Assembly (NCBI RefSeq): GCF_900103835.1
Contig: NZ_FNID01000014.1
Coordinates: 17,346-81,345, forward strand
Direction: 5' to 3'
DNA length: 64,000 nucleotides
Origin: Acetanaerobacterium elongatum
GTDB taxonomy: Bacteria > Bacillota > Clostridia > Oscillospirales > Ruminococcaceae
In this document: one piece after another, positions 33,617 to 43,417 of the stretch
How the letters are laid out: the number at the start of each line of letters is the position of its first letter
Numbering within the stretch: position 1 is the stretch's first letter
Translations under genes and position numbers: made by a program
The notes under the pieces: generated by a model
What the model was told of the DNA's origin: nothing
Database searches by the model: none
What the model saw: the letters and a program-made list of their open reading frames with translations, nothing else

Positions 33617-34744
33617 TTACACCACACTGGCCTTGGAGATAAACACGGGGTAGGAAAGGTAACCCATCAGCATTCGGTTGTCCTTTATAGTCACATCCTT
33701 ATCGGTGATGCAGTAGTTCAGCACGCTCTTTTCGCCGATGCTGGTATCCTGCATGATAATAGAGTTGGAAATCTTCGCACCTTTGCCAACGGTAACCCCG
33801 CGGAACAGCACCGAGTTTTCAACCTCTCCCTCAATCATACAGCCGTCGGCTATCAACGAGTTGGTTACCTTGGAGTTGAGGCCATACTTGGCGGGCATAT
33901 CGTCGCGCACCTTGGTATAGATGGGGCCGTTGTTGATGAACAGCTCGTCGCGTACTTCTTTGTTCAGCATCATCATGTTGGCGTCAAAGTAGTCGCGCAT
34001 GCTGTCAATCTTGGCGCAGAAGCCCTTGTATTCATACCCGTAGAGCCTCATGGCAGAGGCCTTCGCCTGCAGCACGTCCTTTTCCATGCTGAAAAGGTTG
34101 CGGCTCATGTTCTCGGTTACCAGCCGCTCCAGCAGCGCCTTTTCCATAATCATCAGATTAAGCGATACGTTGCACTCGCCCTGAATGCCGGGGTTAATCA
34201 TTACATCGGTAATCCGCCCGCTTTCGTTGCAGCTGAATACCGTGGCATCGCGGCAGTTTTGGGCATTGAGCTCCTTTCTCTGGTAAACGGCGGTAATCTC
34301 GGCCTCTTTTTCGATATGCTCGTTAAGGATGGTTTTGATATTGTAATTGCAGATCGTATCACAGTCGGCCAGCACCACATAGCGCGCGTCGGAATGCTTA
34401 ATAAAGCCCATAATGCCCGCCAGTGCCTCAATACGACCGCGGTAGATACCCGAAACCCCTGCATTGCCGAACGGCGGCAGGATATACAGCCCCTCGCGCT
34501 TTCTGGCAAGGTCCCACTCACGGCCGGAGCCGAGGTGATCCATCAGCGACTGATAGTTGCTTTTGGTAATAACCCCCACCGACTGGATGTTGGAGTTTAC
34601 AAGGGATGAAAGCGTAAAATCTATAAAGCGGTAGCGCCCGCCAAACGGCACGGATGCCATCGTTCTTTTTTCGGTCAGCTCCCTGAGCATCTCATCGTGC
34701 ATATTGGAGAAGATAATCCCCAGAATCTTTTTTCTATCTTGCAT
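33617..34744 (-). CDS. glgD: GlgD, regulatory-type ADP-glucose pyrophosphorylase subunit
   Basis: A 375-residue nucleotidyltransferase homologue. The N-terminus MQDRKKILGIIFSNMHDEML keeps the fold but lacks the catalytic GGQGSRL loop seen in GlgC, and the C-terminal part is a left-handed beta-helix. In Firmicutes, GlgD pairs with GlgC to form the active heterotetramer (family knowledge). The ATG at 34744 is chosen; in-frame starts at 34756 and 34795 fall inside the leader hairpin. Its Shine-Dalgarno AGAAAGGG is buried in that hairpin, so GlgD output may be set separately from GlgC. Confidence 0.92.
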   Translation of the reverse strand: MQDRKKILGIIFSNMHDEMLRELTEKRTMASVPFGGRYRFIDFTLSSLVNSNIQSVGVITKSNYQSLMDHLGSGREWDLARKREGLYILPPFGNAGVSGIYRGRIEALAGIMGFIKHSDARYVVLADCDTICNYNIKTILNEHIEKEAEITAVYQRKELNAQNCRDATVFSCNESGRITDVMINPGIQGECNVSLNLMIMEKALLERLVTENMSRNLFSMEKDVLQAKASAMRLYGYEYKGFCAKIDSMRDYFDANMMMLNKEVRDELFINNGPIYTKVRDDMPAKYGLNSKVTNSLIADGCMIEGEVENSVLFRGVTVGKGAKISNSIIMQDTSIGEKSVLNYCITDKDVTIKDNRMLMGYLSYPVFISKASVV

Positions 34745-34835
34745 AGTAAGATCCATGCCCTTTCTTTTAGGCTTTATGCCCAAAAGAAAGGGCATAAAAC
34801 CGATTATAAAAAGTGTCGATGCCGCTTTGCGGCAG
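34745..34835 (-). promoter_or_regulatory. Structured leader with SD-sequestering hairpin (family 1, copy B)
   Basis: Same organisation as 1130-1220. A GCCGC/GCGGC hairpin is followed by a long one at 34755-34795 (14 bp ATGCCCTTTCTTTT with AAAAGAAAGGGCAT, then GGGC/GCCT around an ATAAA loop). The ribosome site lies in the 3' arm, 13 nt before the ATG. Relative to copy A one stem pair is swapped A-U to U-A and one C/A mismatch becomes U-A. A further hairpin (GCTTGAAAGAA/TTCTTTTAAGC) follows the glgC stop. Confidence 0.8.
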
Positions 34836-34890
34836 AAGCGGTTATACTGCGAAAGACATTTTTCAACGCTTAAAAGAATGTTCTTTCAAG

Positions 34891-36102
34891 CTATTCCTCC
34901 TGCCGGTCGGCGTCGATCATCTGCTTGGGTTTCACCACACTGCCCGCTTTGAGCTTTGCCCCGGCGCCGATAACGGCAATGCCCCAGTCGTCCTTGTTTT
35001 CCACCTGCTCGGGGCGCATACCCACCACGCAGTTTTCGCCGATTATAACATCCTCGGCCACAATGGCATACTGCACCACCGCGCCGCTTTTAATAACCGT
35101 ACCGGGCATGATGATACTGTCGCGCACCACAGCGCCCTTTTCAATAGTAACCCCGGCAAACAGCACCGAGAAATCCACCGTACCGAAGATATTGCAGCCC
35201 TCGGCAATCATAGCGTTCTGAACGTTAGCCTCCTCGCCTACATAGTGCGGCGGCATAACGGGGTTGCGCGCATAGATCTTCCACGAAGGGTCGTGCAGCT
35301 CAAGCGGCACCTTGGGGTCGAGCAGGTCCATGTTGGCCTCCCACAGGCTGTCGATGGTGCCTACGTCCTTCCAGTAGCCCTCAAACGGGTAGGCCACAAG
35401 CTTCTGCCCGTCAGCAAGCATGGCGGGGATAATGTCCTTGCCGAAGTCTTTGGAGGCGTTCTGGTCGCGCTCGTTCTCCTCCAGATACTTTTTCAGCTTC
35501 TTCCACGAGAAGATGTATACACCCATCGAGGCAAGGTTGCTCTTGGGCTTTTGGGGTTTCTCTGCAAATTCAAAGATCCTGCTGTCCTCATCCGCTGCAA
35601 TAATACCGAAGCGGGAGGCCTCCTCCCACGGCACGGTGATTACCGCAATGGTGCAGTCGGCGTTCTTTGCCTTATGAAAATCGAGCATCTTCTCGTAGTT
35701 CATCTTATAGATATGGTCGCCGGAAAGCACCGCAATGTACTCGGGGTCGTAGCCCTCGATGAAATGGATGTTCTGGTAGATGGCATTGGCCGTACCGCGG
35801 TACCAGTCGGAGCCGGTAGCCTTCTGGTAGGGGGAAAGCACATGTACACCGCCGTGGCTGCGGTCTAAATCCCACGGCTGGCCGTTTCCGATGTATTCGT
35901 TAAGCTCCAGCGGCTGGTACTGAGTGAGGATGCCGACGGTGTCTATGCCGGAGTTCACACAGTTGGAAAGTGTAAAGTCGATGATGCGATACTTTCCGCC
36001 GTAGGGTACCGCGGGCTTTGCAAGGTTTTTTGTGAGCACATGCAGTCTGCTGCCCTGCCCTCCGGCAAGAAGCATTGCAATCCATTCCTTTTTGCGAATC
36101 AT
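34891..36102 (-). CDS. glgC: Glucose-1-phosphate adenylyltransferase GlgC
   Basis: A 403-residue catalytic subunit making ADP-glucose. [22 protein letters not shown] is the nucleotide-binding loop (core GGQGSRL at about 14-20), with [15 protein letters not shown], the sugar-phosphate region [11 protein letters not shown] and a C-terminal beta-helix. Normal length. It lies between glgB and glgD. Confidence 0.96.
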   Translation of the reverse strand: MIRKKEWIAMLLAGGQGSRLHVLTKNLAKPAVPYGGKYRIIDFTLSNCVNSGIDTVGILTQYQPLELNEYIGNGQPWDLDRSHGGVHVLSPYQKATGSDWYRGTANAIYQNIHFIEGYDPEYIAVLSGDHIYKMNYEKMLDFHKAKNADCTIAVITVPWEEASRFGIIAADEDSRIFEFAEKPQKPKSNLASMGVYIFSWKKLKKYLEENERDQNASKDFGKDIIPAMLADGQKLVAYPFEGYWKDVGTIDSLWEANMDLLDPKVPLELHDPSWKIYARNPVMPPHYVGEEANVQNAMIAEGCNIFGTVDFSVLFAGVTIEKGAVVRDSIIMPGTVIKSGAVVQYAIVAEDVIIGENCVVGMRPEQVENKDDWGIAVIGAGAKLKAGSVVKPKQMIDADRQEE

Positions 36103-36167
36103 AGTTTAGTCTTCTCCTTTTTCTGCCTGATATTGCGGGGGAGGATTCGTTGGGCATCGGCAATGAA

Positions 36168-38153
36168 TTACACCTTGCCTTTTCCCTTTTTTGCGGTGGT
36201 TTCCGCGGTTTTATGCGAAGGCTTTTCTGCCCGCAGCGCCGACCTTGCCGCTGCGGCCGATGGCCTTAAATACAAGATAGAGGAGGGCGGGATATCCAGC
36301 TCTGCCGACTGTGCAAACCCGTGCCACGGCTGCTTTTCGGCGGTGTACTGGGTAAGCACCGTGCAGCCGGTACCGCCGTATTCGGTGTCATCGGTGTTAA
36401 ACACCACACGCCAGCGGCCCTTATAGGGAAGCCCCACACGGTAGCCGCTGCGCCTTACGGGGGTAAAGTTGCACACTATCAGCAGTTCTTCACCCGCAGC
36501 CTCGCCCTTTCGGCGAAAGATGATCATGCTGTGCTGCGTGTCGTCACCCGCCACCCACGCAAAGCCCTCGGGGCTATCGTCGTTCTGCCATAGCGCAGGC
36601 GTTTGCAAATAGTAATGGTTCAGGGTTTTTACATAGTGCTGCAGCTTGCGGTGCGGCTGAAAATCCAGCAGCAGCCAGTCGAGGCCCTTTTGAAAGTCCC
36701 ACTCAATAAACTGCCCGAACTCCTGCCCCATAAACAGCAGCTTCTTACCGGGGTGCGCTGCCATAAACGCCAAAAACGCGCGCATCTGAGCAAACTTTTC
36801 TTCATACTCGCCGGGCATTTTAGAGATGAGCGAGCACTTGCCGTGCACCACCTCGTCGTGCGAGATGGGCAGGATATAGTTCTCGGAAAAGGCATATACA
36901 AACGAGAAGGTAAGCTTGTTATGGTTATATTTGCGGAACAGCGGGTCGGTAGAAACATACTGCAGCATATCGTTCATCCAGCCCATGTTCCACTTAAAGC
37001 TGAAGCCTAAGCCCCCGTCATAGGGCGGCTTGGTTACCATCGGCCACGCGGTGGATTCCTCGGCAATCATCATGGCATCGGGGAACGCCTCGTATACCGC
37101 CTGATTGAGCTTTCGCAGAAAAGCAACAGCCTCCAGGTTCTCGCGGCCGCCATTTATGTTCGGTGTCCACTGCCCGCGCTCGCGCCCGTAATCCAGGTAG
37201 ATCATTGAAGCCACTGCATCTACGCGAAGCCCGTCGATATGGTAAAGGTCAAACCAGAACAGTGCACTTGATACCAGAAAAGACTGTACCTCGGTTTTGC
37301 CGTAGTCGAATACCCGCGTGCCCCAGCCCTCGTGCTCCATCTTCTGCTTATCGGCATATTCATAGCACTTGGTACCGTCGAACTCGAATAACCCGTGTTC
37401 ATCCTTGGGAAAGTGCGCCGGAACCCAATCCAGTATTACACCGATGCCCGCCTGATGAAAGCGGTCTACAAAGCGCATAAAGTCATGCGGCGTGCCAAAG
37501 CGAGAAGTGGGCGCAAAATAACCTGTCACCTGATACCCCCACGAGCCGTCGTATGGGTATTCGGTAACCGGCAGCACCTCTATATGGGTATACCCCATCT
37601 CTTTTACATAGGGCACAAGCTCGTCGGCCAGCAGCTCATAGCTTAAAAGGCTGCCGTCGGGGTGGCGCTTAAACGAACCCAGATGCACCTCATACACGTT
37701 CATCGGGCTTTTAAAGATATTGCGGTTATGTAGCCCCTGCCTATAGCGCTCATCATGCCAGGTATAACCCGAAAGGTCGTAGGCCTTGGAGGCCGTTTGC
37801 GGGCGGGTTTCGCAGTGATAGCCAAACGGATCGGCCTTCAGCAGCTCCCGGCCGTCGGCGGTGAAAACGCAGTATTTATAGCTGTCATACTGCTTGATAC
37901 CGGGGATAAAGCACTCCCATATTCCTTCCTCGGTAAGGCGGGTCATGAGGTTACGCTCTTTATTCCAGCCGTTAAAGTCGCCCACCACCGAAACCTGAGC
38001 GGCGCGGGGCGCCCACACCCTGAACATCGCACCTTCCGCTGTTAAATGGCACCCCAAAAAGTGATACGCCCGGTAGTTCGTACCCTCATGGAATAAAAAC
38101 ACCGACAGATCATTTTCACCTTTATTAGGGGCTGTGTTGTCCTTCTTTTTCAT
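36168..38153 (-). CDS. glgB: 1,4-alpha-glucan branching enzyme GlgB
   Basis: A 661-residue GH13 enzyme. An N-terminal CBM48 (about 30-125, FRVWAPRAAQVSVVGDFNGW) precedes the TIM barrel: VILDWVPAHFPKDEHGL, GLRVDAVASMIYLDY (Asp nucleophile), AEESTAWP (general acid Glu) and ISHDEVVHGK. It introduces alpha-1,6 branches. The ATG at 38153 follows GAGGAG by 7 nt and is preferred over 38171. First gene of glgBCDA, with its own promoter and a structured leader. The C-terminal 20 residues are Lys/Ala-rich. Confidence 0.96.
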   Translation of the reverse strand: MKKKDNTAPNKGENDLSVFLFHEGTNYRAYHFLGCHLTAEGAMFRVWAPRAAQVSVVGDFNGWNKERNLMTRLTEEGIWECFIPGIKQYDSYKYCVFTADGRELLKADPFGYHCETRPQTASKAYDLSGYTWHDERYRQGLHNRNIFKSPMNVYEVHLGSFKRHPDGSLLSYELLADELVPYVKEMGYTHIEVLPVTEYPYDGSWGYQVTGYFAPTSRFGTPHDFMRFVDRFHQAGIGVILDWVPAHFPKDEHGLFEFDGTKCYEYADKQKMEHEGWGTRVFDYGKTEVQSFLVSSALFWFDLYHIDGLRVDAVASMIYLDYGRERGQWTPNINGGRENLEAVAFLRKLNQAVYEAFPDAMMIAEESTAWPMVTKPPYDGGLGFSFKWNMGWMNDMLQYVSTDPLFRKYNHNKLTFSFVYAFSENYILPISHDEVVHGKCSLISKMPGEYEEKFAQMRAFLAFMAAHPGKKLLFMGQEFGQFIEWDFQKGLDWLLLDFQPHRKLQHYVKTLNHYYLQTPALWQNDDSPEGFAWVAGDDTQHSMIIFRRKGEAAGEELLIVCNFTPVRRSGYRVGLPYKGRWRVVFNTDDTEYGGTGCTVLTQYTAEKQPWHGFAQSAELDIPPSSILYLRPSAAAARSALRAEKPSHKTAETTAKKGKGKV

Positions 38154-38184
38154 TCGCTCTCTCCTCGACATCCGTAACCCTATC

Positions 38185-38236
38185 TATTATGAACGAAATC
38201 GCTTGCCATTTTTGGCGACTTTTGTTTTTCATAATA
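38185..38236 (-). promoter_or_regulatory. Nested hairpin in the glgB leader
   Basis: A 9-bp outer stem TATTATGAA/TTCATAATA encloses an inner GCCA/TGGC hairpin, within the predicted 136-nt leader and ending about 20 nt before the GAGGAG site. Confidence 0.55.
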
Positions 38237-38295
38237 ATTAACGTTATTGTTTTTACTCCCCCAAGCTTACAGCTTAGCAGGAAAGTTTTTCTTTT

Positions 38296-38323
38296 ATTTT
38301 ACCACATCCATACCATTTTTCAA
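38296..38323 (-). promoter_or_regulatory. Promoter of glgBCDA
   Basis: TTGAAA, 16 bp, TAAAAT on the minus strand; start near 38289. The remaining spacer, 38324-38524, shows no convincing gene. Confidence 0.7.
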
Positions 38324-38524
38324 TAGTTTTTTAGTAAAAATAAATTAAGTTTGTATTTCATTTTGCCTGATGTTTATCTAAAATTCACATATGAATTCCA
38401 CATTCCCATCAATTTTAACCAATGTGGTATTCGAGCTTTCAGCCGTGCGCAAAACATACATATTTTATTCGGGAATTTATGTAATTATTACCCATATTCA
38501 AGTATTCCCACACAACAACAAAAA

Positions 38525-38545
38525 GCCCCCGGAAGTTCCGGGGGC
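38525..38545 (-). terminator. Terminator of the PrsA-like gene
   Basis: GCCCCCGGAA/TTCCGGGGGC stem followed by TTTTTGTTG on the minus strand, 23 nt after the stop. Confidence 0.92.
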
Positions 38546-38568
38546 AACGATGTTACAATATTCGGCTG

Positions 38569-39588
38569 TTAAGCTTGCTTAATGTTGTTAGGGCTGAAAT
38601 AGCTGATAGCAGCCTTATCCTCGGTTACCGGAAGGTCTTTGCCCAAAGCCGTGATCTTATCAGAGAGCTCGGTACCCTTCAGGGCTGAGAGAATGCTTGA
38701 CTTCACCTTCTCAAATTCAGCGGTGTCGCTCTTGGTATCCTTGCGGACAGCCACAAACACATAGTCCTCTTTATCAAAGATAAACGGCTCATCGTTCTTC
38801 GCGGCAAAAACTGCGTCGCGCAGGGTCTGCGGGTAGTTTGAATCGTCCTTCTTCACGATCATCTTATAGTTGTCGTCGGTATCGTTTGCGGTTACCTCAT
38901 ACTTGGGGTTAATCTCCTTGTTAAAGGCAGCGGCAGCCTCGGTAATCTTCTTACCGGACTTAACACTTGCAAGGGCGTTGTTGGCGGCGGTTTTGGTCTT
39001 GGTCTTGGTGGCGTCGTCCGCTCCGCTAACGCTGGTGCCAAAGGCATAGATAATCGCATAGTTGTTTACAAAGTAATCCTTCAGGGTTTCCTCTTTAACC
39101 TCTTCAAGGCCGCCCTTGCCGTAGTATTTGTCAAAGATGGCGGTGTTCTTCTGCTCCACCGTAATGGCGCTCTTCAAAGTCTCCTTGCCGATACCGTTCT
39201 TCTCGTATACAGTGCCGTAAAGGGAAATTGCATATTCGGTGGATTGATCAATGGAGGCCTGATCTTCGGCGGTAAGGGCAAGGCCAAGCTTCTCGAACTC
39301 ACGTTCAATGGCTACCTTGCGTTTGCACTGCTCGATGGTCTTGTTATAAATCCACACCTTGGCGTCCTGATCCTCAATCTTCTGCTTGAGCACGTCGGTC
39401 TTGGTATCGGTAATCTTGCTGGCGGCCTGCTGATAGGCGCTAAACTGATAATAAAGGTACAGGCCGGTGGGTATCTGCACGCCATCAACCGTAACCACCC
39501 ATTTGGCATTGGCGCCGGCGCAGGCGGTAAGCGCAAACATCATCATTGCAGAGAGTGCCAGAGAAATAAAACGGATTACTTTTTTCAT
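38569..39588 (-). CDS. PrsA/SurA-like foldase lipoprotein, degenerate PPIase part
   Basis: A 339-residue lipoprotein: charged signal peptide and lipobox LTAC with Cys23. Residues 29-150 resemble the SurA/PrsA N-terminal chaperone arm (WVVTVDGVQIPTGLYLYYQ, long helices). The C-terminal region (about 225-325: LRDAVFAAKNDEPF, DYVFVAVRKD) has the outline of a parvulin domain without its usual active-site motifs. It probably assists folding of exported proteins outside the membrane. It follows mfd, but has its own promoter and a long structured leader. Confidence 0.75.
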   Translation of the reverse strand: MKKVIRFISLALSAMMMFALTACAGANAKWVVTVDGVQIPTGLYLYYQFSAYQQAASKITDTKTDVLKQKIEDQDAKVWIYNKTIEQCKRKVAIEREFEKLGLALTAEDQASIDQSTEYAISLYGTVYEKNGIGKETLKSAITVEQKNTAIFDKYYGKGGLEEVKEETLKDYFVNNYAIIYAFGTSVSGADDATKTKTKTAANNALASVKSGKKITEAAAAFNKEINPKYEVTANDTDDNYKMIVKKDDSNYPQTLRDAVFAAKNDEPFIFDKEDYVFVAVRKDTKSDTAEFEKVKSSILSALKGTELSDKITALGKDLPVTEDKAAISYFSPNNIKQA

Positions 39589-39693
39589 GGTCTATCTACC
39601 CTTTCAAATATCAAGGAATCGGGGTGAAAATCCACCCATAATACTAGTCAGCGATTGCTGGAACAGGAGGATACGATGATCAAGTCGTAAGGC

Positions 39694-39742
39694 AGCAATT
39701 CAAAGCCGCGAAAATTCGTCACTGAGCGGATTATGAATTGCT
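39694..39742 (-). promoter_or_regulatory. Nested hairpin in the PrsA-like gene leader
   Basis: An 8-bp outer stem AGCAATTC/GAATTGCT encloses CCGC/GCGG. It lies inside a predicted 180-nt leader; a smaller GGGTG/CACCC hairpin lies nearer the gene (about 39630). Confidence 0.55.
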
Positions 39743-39775
39743 TTAATCAGCGTTTCCTTTACACAATACTTGTAG

Positions 39776-39804
39776 ATTATACACCTTTTGCATAGGCTTG
39801 TCTA
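39776..39804 (-). promoter_or_regulatory. Promoter of the PrsA-like gene
   Basis: TAGACA, 17 bp, TATAAT on the minus strand, about 190 nt before the ATG. Confidence 0.7.
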
Positions 39805-39895
39805 TACCGCCCATGAGGCAAAGGATTGAAGTTTTTTTGAATTTTTTCAGTGCTTTATCGCAAAAAAGATTTACATTCTTTTGTTAGCCTAAAAA

Positions 39896-42800
39896 TTATT
39901 GCTGCTTCAGCGCGGCTTCATCCAGCGCGTTCAACACGGTGGTGATGGTATCCACCGGCTGCTCGTTCTGAAGCATCTTTACCGCGATATAGGGCTTGCT
40001 GCCCGCGTTTACCAGTACCCGCCCCTTTAAAGCCGCAACCAGCATACTTGCCGTCTGCATCGAAAAATGCTCCATGTAGAGGATTAAACTGTCGGCCTTC
40101 TGGGTGATTTCGCTGATGCCCAAACGCTGCGCCTTGTTGCGCACCAGCGCTACGTCAATCAGCCCCTTAACCGCCTGCGGTGGCTCGCCGAAGCGGTCGA
40201 TGAGCTCGTCGATTACATCCATTACGTCGTTTTCATCGCGGATGCTCGCAATACGGCGGTAAATCTCAATACGCTGGGTGAGGTTCTCGATGTATTTTTC
40301 GGGGATATGCGCCTCGATGCGCACATCGATGAGGCACTCGCTGCTGCCAAGCTGCGGAGCCTCGCCGCGCTCCTCCAGCACCGCGTCGTTTAACAGCTTT
40401 ACATAAAGGTCGTAGCCCACCGATGCCATGTGCCCGTGCTGCTGGGCACCCAGGATGTTGCCCGCACCGCGGATTTCAAGGTCGCGCATCGCGATGCGGA
40501 AGCCCGAACCGAACTTGGTAAACTCGCGTATCGCGGTAAGGCGTTTGGCGGCGATATCGCTTACCACCTTGCCGCGCCGGAAGGTCATGTAGGCAAACGC
40601 ACGGCGTGAAGAGCGCCCTACCCGTCCCCTCAATTGGTACAATTGCGAAAGGCCCATGTAGTCTGCGTCCTCGATAATCAGCGTATTGCAGTTGGCAACA
40701 TCCACGCCCGTTTCAATGATGGTGGTACACACCAGAATATCTATTTCATGGTCTACCAGCTTGCGCCAAACCTCCGAAAGCTCCTCCTCGCCCATACGCC
40801 CGTGCGCTACGGCAATGCGCGCCTCGGGTATCTCATTTAAGATGCGCGCGCCGCACTGTTCGATAGAATCGATGCGGTTGTGAATATAGTATACCTGCCC
40901 GCCGCGTCTGAGTTCCCTTCGCATGGCCTCGGCCAACACGCCGTCGTCATGCTCCAGCACATAGGTCTGCACGGGGTGTCTGTCCTGCGGAGCTTCGTCG
41001 ATCACCGACATATCGCGTATGCCCGACATCGCCATATTTAAAGTACGCGGGATGGGGGTAGCCGAAAGGGTGAGTACATCCACGTTGGTGGCAAGCTCCT
41101 TCAGGCGTTCCTTCTGCGCCACGCCAAAGCGCTGCTCCTCGTCTACAATCACAAGGCCGAGGTCTTTGAACTTTACGTCCTTCTGCACCAGTCGGTGGGT
41201 ACCGATGATAATATCCACATCACCCCGTGCGAGCGCGCGCAGGGATTTCTCCTGCTCCTTGGCCGAGCGGAAGCGTGAAAGCAGCTCCACCTTGATAGGG
41301 TAACCCTCAAACCGTTTGAGCACCGTCTGGTAATGCTGCCATGCCAGAATCGTGGTGGGCACCAGCAGCGCGCACTGCTTGCCGTCCTGCACACACTTAA
41401 ACGCGCCGCGCAGCGCCACCTCGGTTTTGCCGAAGCCCACGTCGCCGCACAAGAGCCTATCCATCGGCACCCCGCTCTGCATGTCACGCTTAATCTCCGA
41501 GATACAGCGCAGCTGGTCGTCGGTTTCATCAAACTCAAACCGCTCCTCAAACTCGCGCTGCCACTCGTTATCAGGCGAAAAGGCGTACCCCTTGAGCTGC
41601 ATACGCTTGGAATAAAGCGCTATCAGCTCCTTGGCCATATCTGCAACGGCCTTTTTCACCTTGGCACGGGTGCGCGACCACTCGGTGCCGTTAAGCTTGT
41701 TCAGCCGCACCCCGCCGTCTTCCTTGGGGCCGATGTATTTCGAAACAAGGTCAAGCTGCGTTACCGGAACATATAATATATCCGAGCCCTGATAGCGTAT
41801 CTTGATATAATCCTTGATTAAGCCCTGTACCTCAAGCTTGTGAATACCCTCAAACAGGCCGATGCCGTGCGAAACATGCACCACATAGTCGCCAATCGTC
41901 AGGTCGCTGAGGTTGCGGATAATCTCCTTTGCCGAACGCTTCACCTTGTTGCGGCTCTTAGAAACGCTTAGCGCCCTGCCGTGGGTAATCAGCACCGCCT
42001 TCGCGTCGGGCAGCTCGAAGCCGGAGGAAAGCGCTCCCTCCGCCACAATCACCCTGCCGTTTTCAAGGCTGCCCGCAGTTTCATGGGTAACGGCGGGCAG
42101 GCCCTCGCGCTGCAGGTCCTGCATCAGTGCCTTGGCGCCGCGCTGGGTTGACGCCAGCACCACGCAGGCAAAGCCGCGCTTTAAGTACCCCTCCAGGTCC
42201 TCTTTCAATAACGAAAGCTCGCCGCCCCAGGAGGAAAGGGAGGTAGCGTTGATATGAATAAGCTCCTCTATTCTGATATCAGCTATGCTGCGCGCAAAGG
42301 TGTTCAGGTGCACAGCGGCGCCCTTTTCAAACCGCAAGGCAAACTCGTCAAAGCCGGCAGTATAGGTATCCAAACCCTTAAACAGGATACCCTCGGCAAA
42401 CAGCTGCTTGATATCCTCGTTCAGCTGCCAGGAAACGTTCTTGAGGGTATCTTTAATCTTAAAGGTTTCAGACACAAACAGCATATCCTCGGGGCAGTAG
42501 TCAAAGATGGTAGCAGGCTGTGGGTAGATGAGCGGCAGGTATTTATCAAGGCTTCCCTGATAGGTGCCGGTTTCCATCTGTACAAGGTCCTGCTCGCAGT
42601 TTTGCCTTACATCGGCGGCAGTTTTGCCGCGCACCTTGGCCGCAAGCTCACGGATATCCCTGCAAAGGCGCGCAAAATCGGTGCAGATAACCTCGGTAGC
42701 CGGGGTGATATGCACCTTCTTCATGGTATCGGTTCGGCGCTGGCTCTCGAGCTCAAAGCTGGAGATGGTGTCGATCTCGTCGCCCCAGAACTCGATTCTT

Positions 42801-43375
42801 ACAGGGTTCGGCAGGTCGGGGGGGAAGAAATCGAGGATACCGCCGCGGTGGGAAAACTGGCACACACCCTCCACCTGGTCGCTTCGCTGGTAGCCCGCCC
42901 CCACCAACGCCTTCAGTGCGTCGTTCAGGGTGCAGGTCTCCCCCGTTTTCAGGGTAACCGAGGCCTGTTTTAACCGCTCGGGCGGTACGGTAAGCTGCAT
43001 GGCTCCCTCGGCGCTTGCCACAATCAGGCGGTAATCCCTTGCCAAAATCCGCCCCAGCACCGCCAGACGCGCGTGCTCAAACTCGCCGGAAACCCCCTCC
43101 ATATGCCTAAAGGTAAAATCGCGCGAGCAGAACAAAAGCGCCGCATCCTCACCGGACATGGCGTTATAATCCTCACATAAGCGCCGCCCCTCGGCCTCAT
43201 CGGCCACAATACATAGCGCTCTTCTGCCGCTTTCGGCGGTAAGCGCGTAAATAATGCCGGCCTTGTGGATGGGGGAAAGCCCCACCACGTCGCAGGGGAC
43301 TCGTCTTTCACAGGCCGCTGCCCGAAGCCTTGGGTATTCCGGCAGCCTTTTTACAATGTCGTAATACAGTTGCAT
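39896..43375 (-). CDS. mfd: Transcription-repair coupling factor Mfd
   Basis: A 1159-residue DNA translocase that removes stalled RNA polymerase and recruits UvrAB. In order: UvrB-like N-terminal domains (FSHRGGILDFFPPD near 180), RNA-polymerase-interacting domain (DYVVHVSHGIGLFEGI near 495), Walker A LLCGDVGFGKTEVALR, DEEQRFGV box, SATPIPRTLNM, helicase motif VI QLRGRVGRSSR and the C-terminal regulatory domain. Full length. It lies 42 nt after pth in the common clostridial glmU-pth-mfd arrangement. Confidence 0.97.
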   Translation of the reverse strand: MQLYYDIVKRLPEYPRLRAAACERRVPCDVVGLSPIHKAGIIYALTAESGRRALCIVADEAEGRRLCEDYNAMSGEDAALLFCSRDFTFRHMEGVSGEFEHARLAVLGRILARDYRLIVASAEGAMQLTVPPERLKQASVTLKTGETCTLNDALKALVGAGYQRSDQVEGVCQFSHRGGILDFFPPDLPNPVRIEFWGDEIDTISSFELESQRRTDTMKKVHITPATEVICTDFARLCRDIRELAAKVRGKTAADVRQNCEQDLVQMETGTYQGSLDKYLPLIYPQPATIFDYCPEDMLFVSETFKIKDTLKNVSWQLNEDIKQLFAEGILFKGLDTYTAGFDEFALRFEKGAAVHLNTFARSIADIRIEELIHINATSLSSWGGELSLLKEDLEGYLKRGFACVVLASTQRGAKALMQDLQREGLPAVTHETAGSLENGRVIVAEGALSSGFELPDAKAVLITHGRALSVSKSRNKVKRSAKEIIRNLSDLTIGDYVVHVSHGIGLFEGIHKLEVQGLIKDYIKIRYQGSDILYVPVTQLDLVSKYIGPKEDGGVRLNKLNGTEWSRTRAKVKKAVADMAKELIALYSKRMQLKGYAFSPDNEWQREFEERFEFDETDDQLRCISEIKRDMQSGVPMDRLLCGDVGFGKTEVALRGAFKCVQDGKQCALLVPTTILAWQHYQTVLKRFEGYPIKVELLSRFRSAKEQEKSLRALARGDVDIIIGTHRLVQKDVKFKDLGLVIVDEEQRFGVAQKERLKELATNVDVLTLSATPIPRTLNMAMSGIRDMSVIDEAPQDRHPVQTYVLEHDDGVLAEAMRRELRRGGQVYYIHNRIDSIEQCGARILNEIPEARIAVAHGRMGEEELSEVWRKLVDHEIDILVCTTIIETGVDVANCNTLIIEDADYMGLSQLYQLRGRVGRSSRRAFAYMTFRRGKVVSDIAAKRLTAIREFTKFGSGFRIAMRDLEIRGAGNILGAQQHGHMASVGYDLYVKLLNDAVLEERGEAPQLGSSECLIDVRIEAHIPEKYIENLTQRIEIYRRIASIRDENDVMDVIDELIDRFGEPPQAVKGLIDVALVRNKAQRLGISEITQKADSLILYMEHFSMQTASMLVAALKGRVLVNAGSKPYIAVKMLQNEQPVDTITTVLNALDEAALKQQ

Positions 43376-43417
43376 AGTCTTACCTTTCGGATATTATAGA
43401 AACTGCGCTTTTATTTT

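Noticed and set aside
34813..35868. 351-codon open frame antisense to glgC
   Set aside because: Complement of a fully conserved GlgC; no family pattern and no ribosome site. The same applies to the long antisense frames within mfd and the PFOR gene.
38351..38572. Small plus-strand open frames in the glgB/PrsA-like spacer
   Set aside because: They run into the PrsA-like terminator, have no ribosome site and show no recognisable composition.
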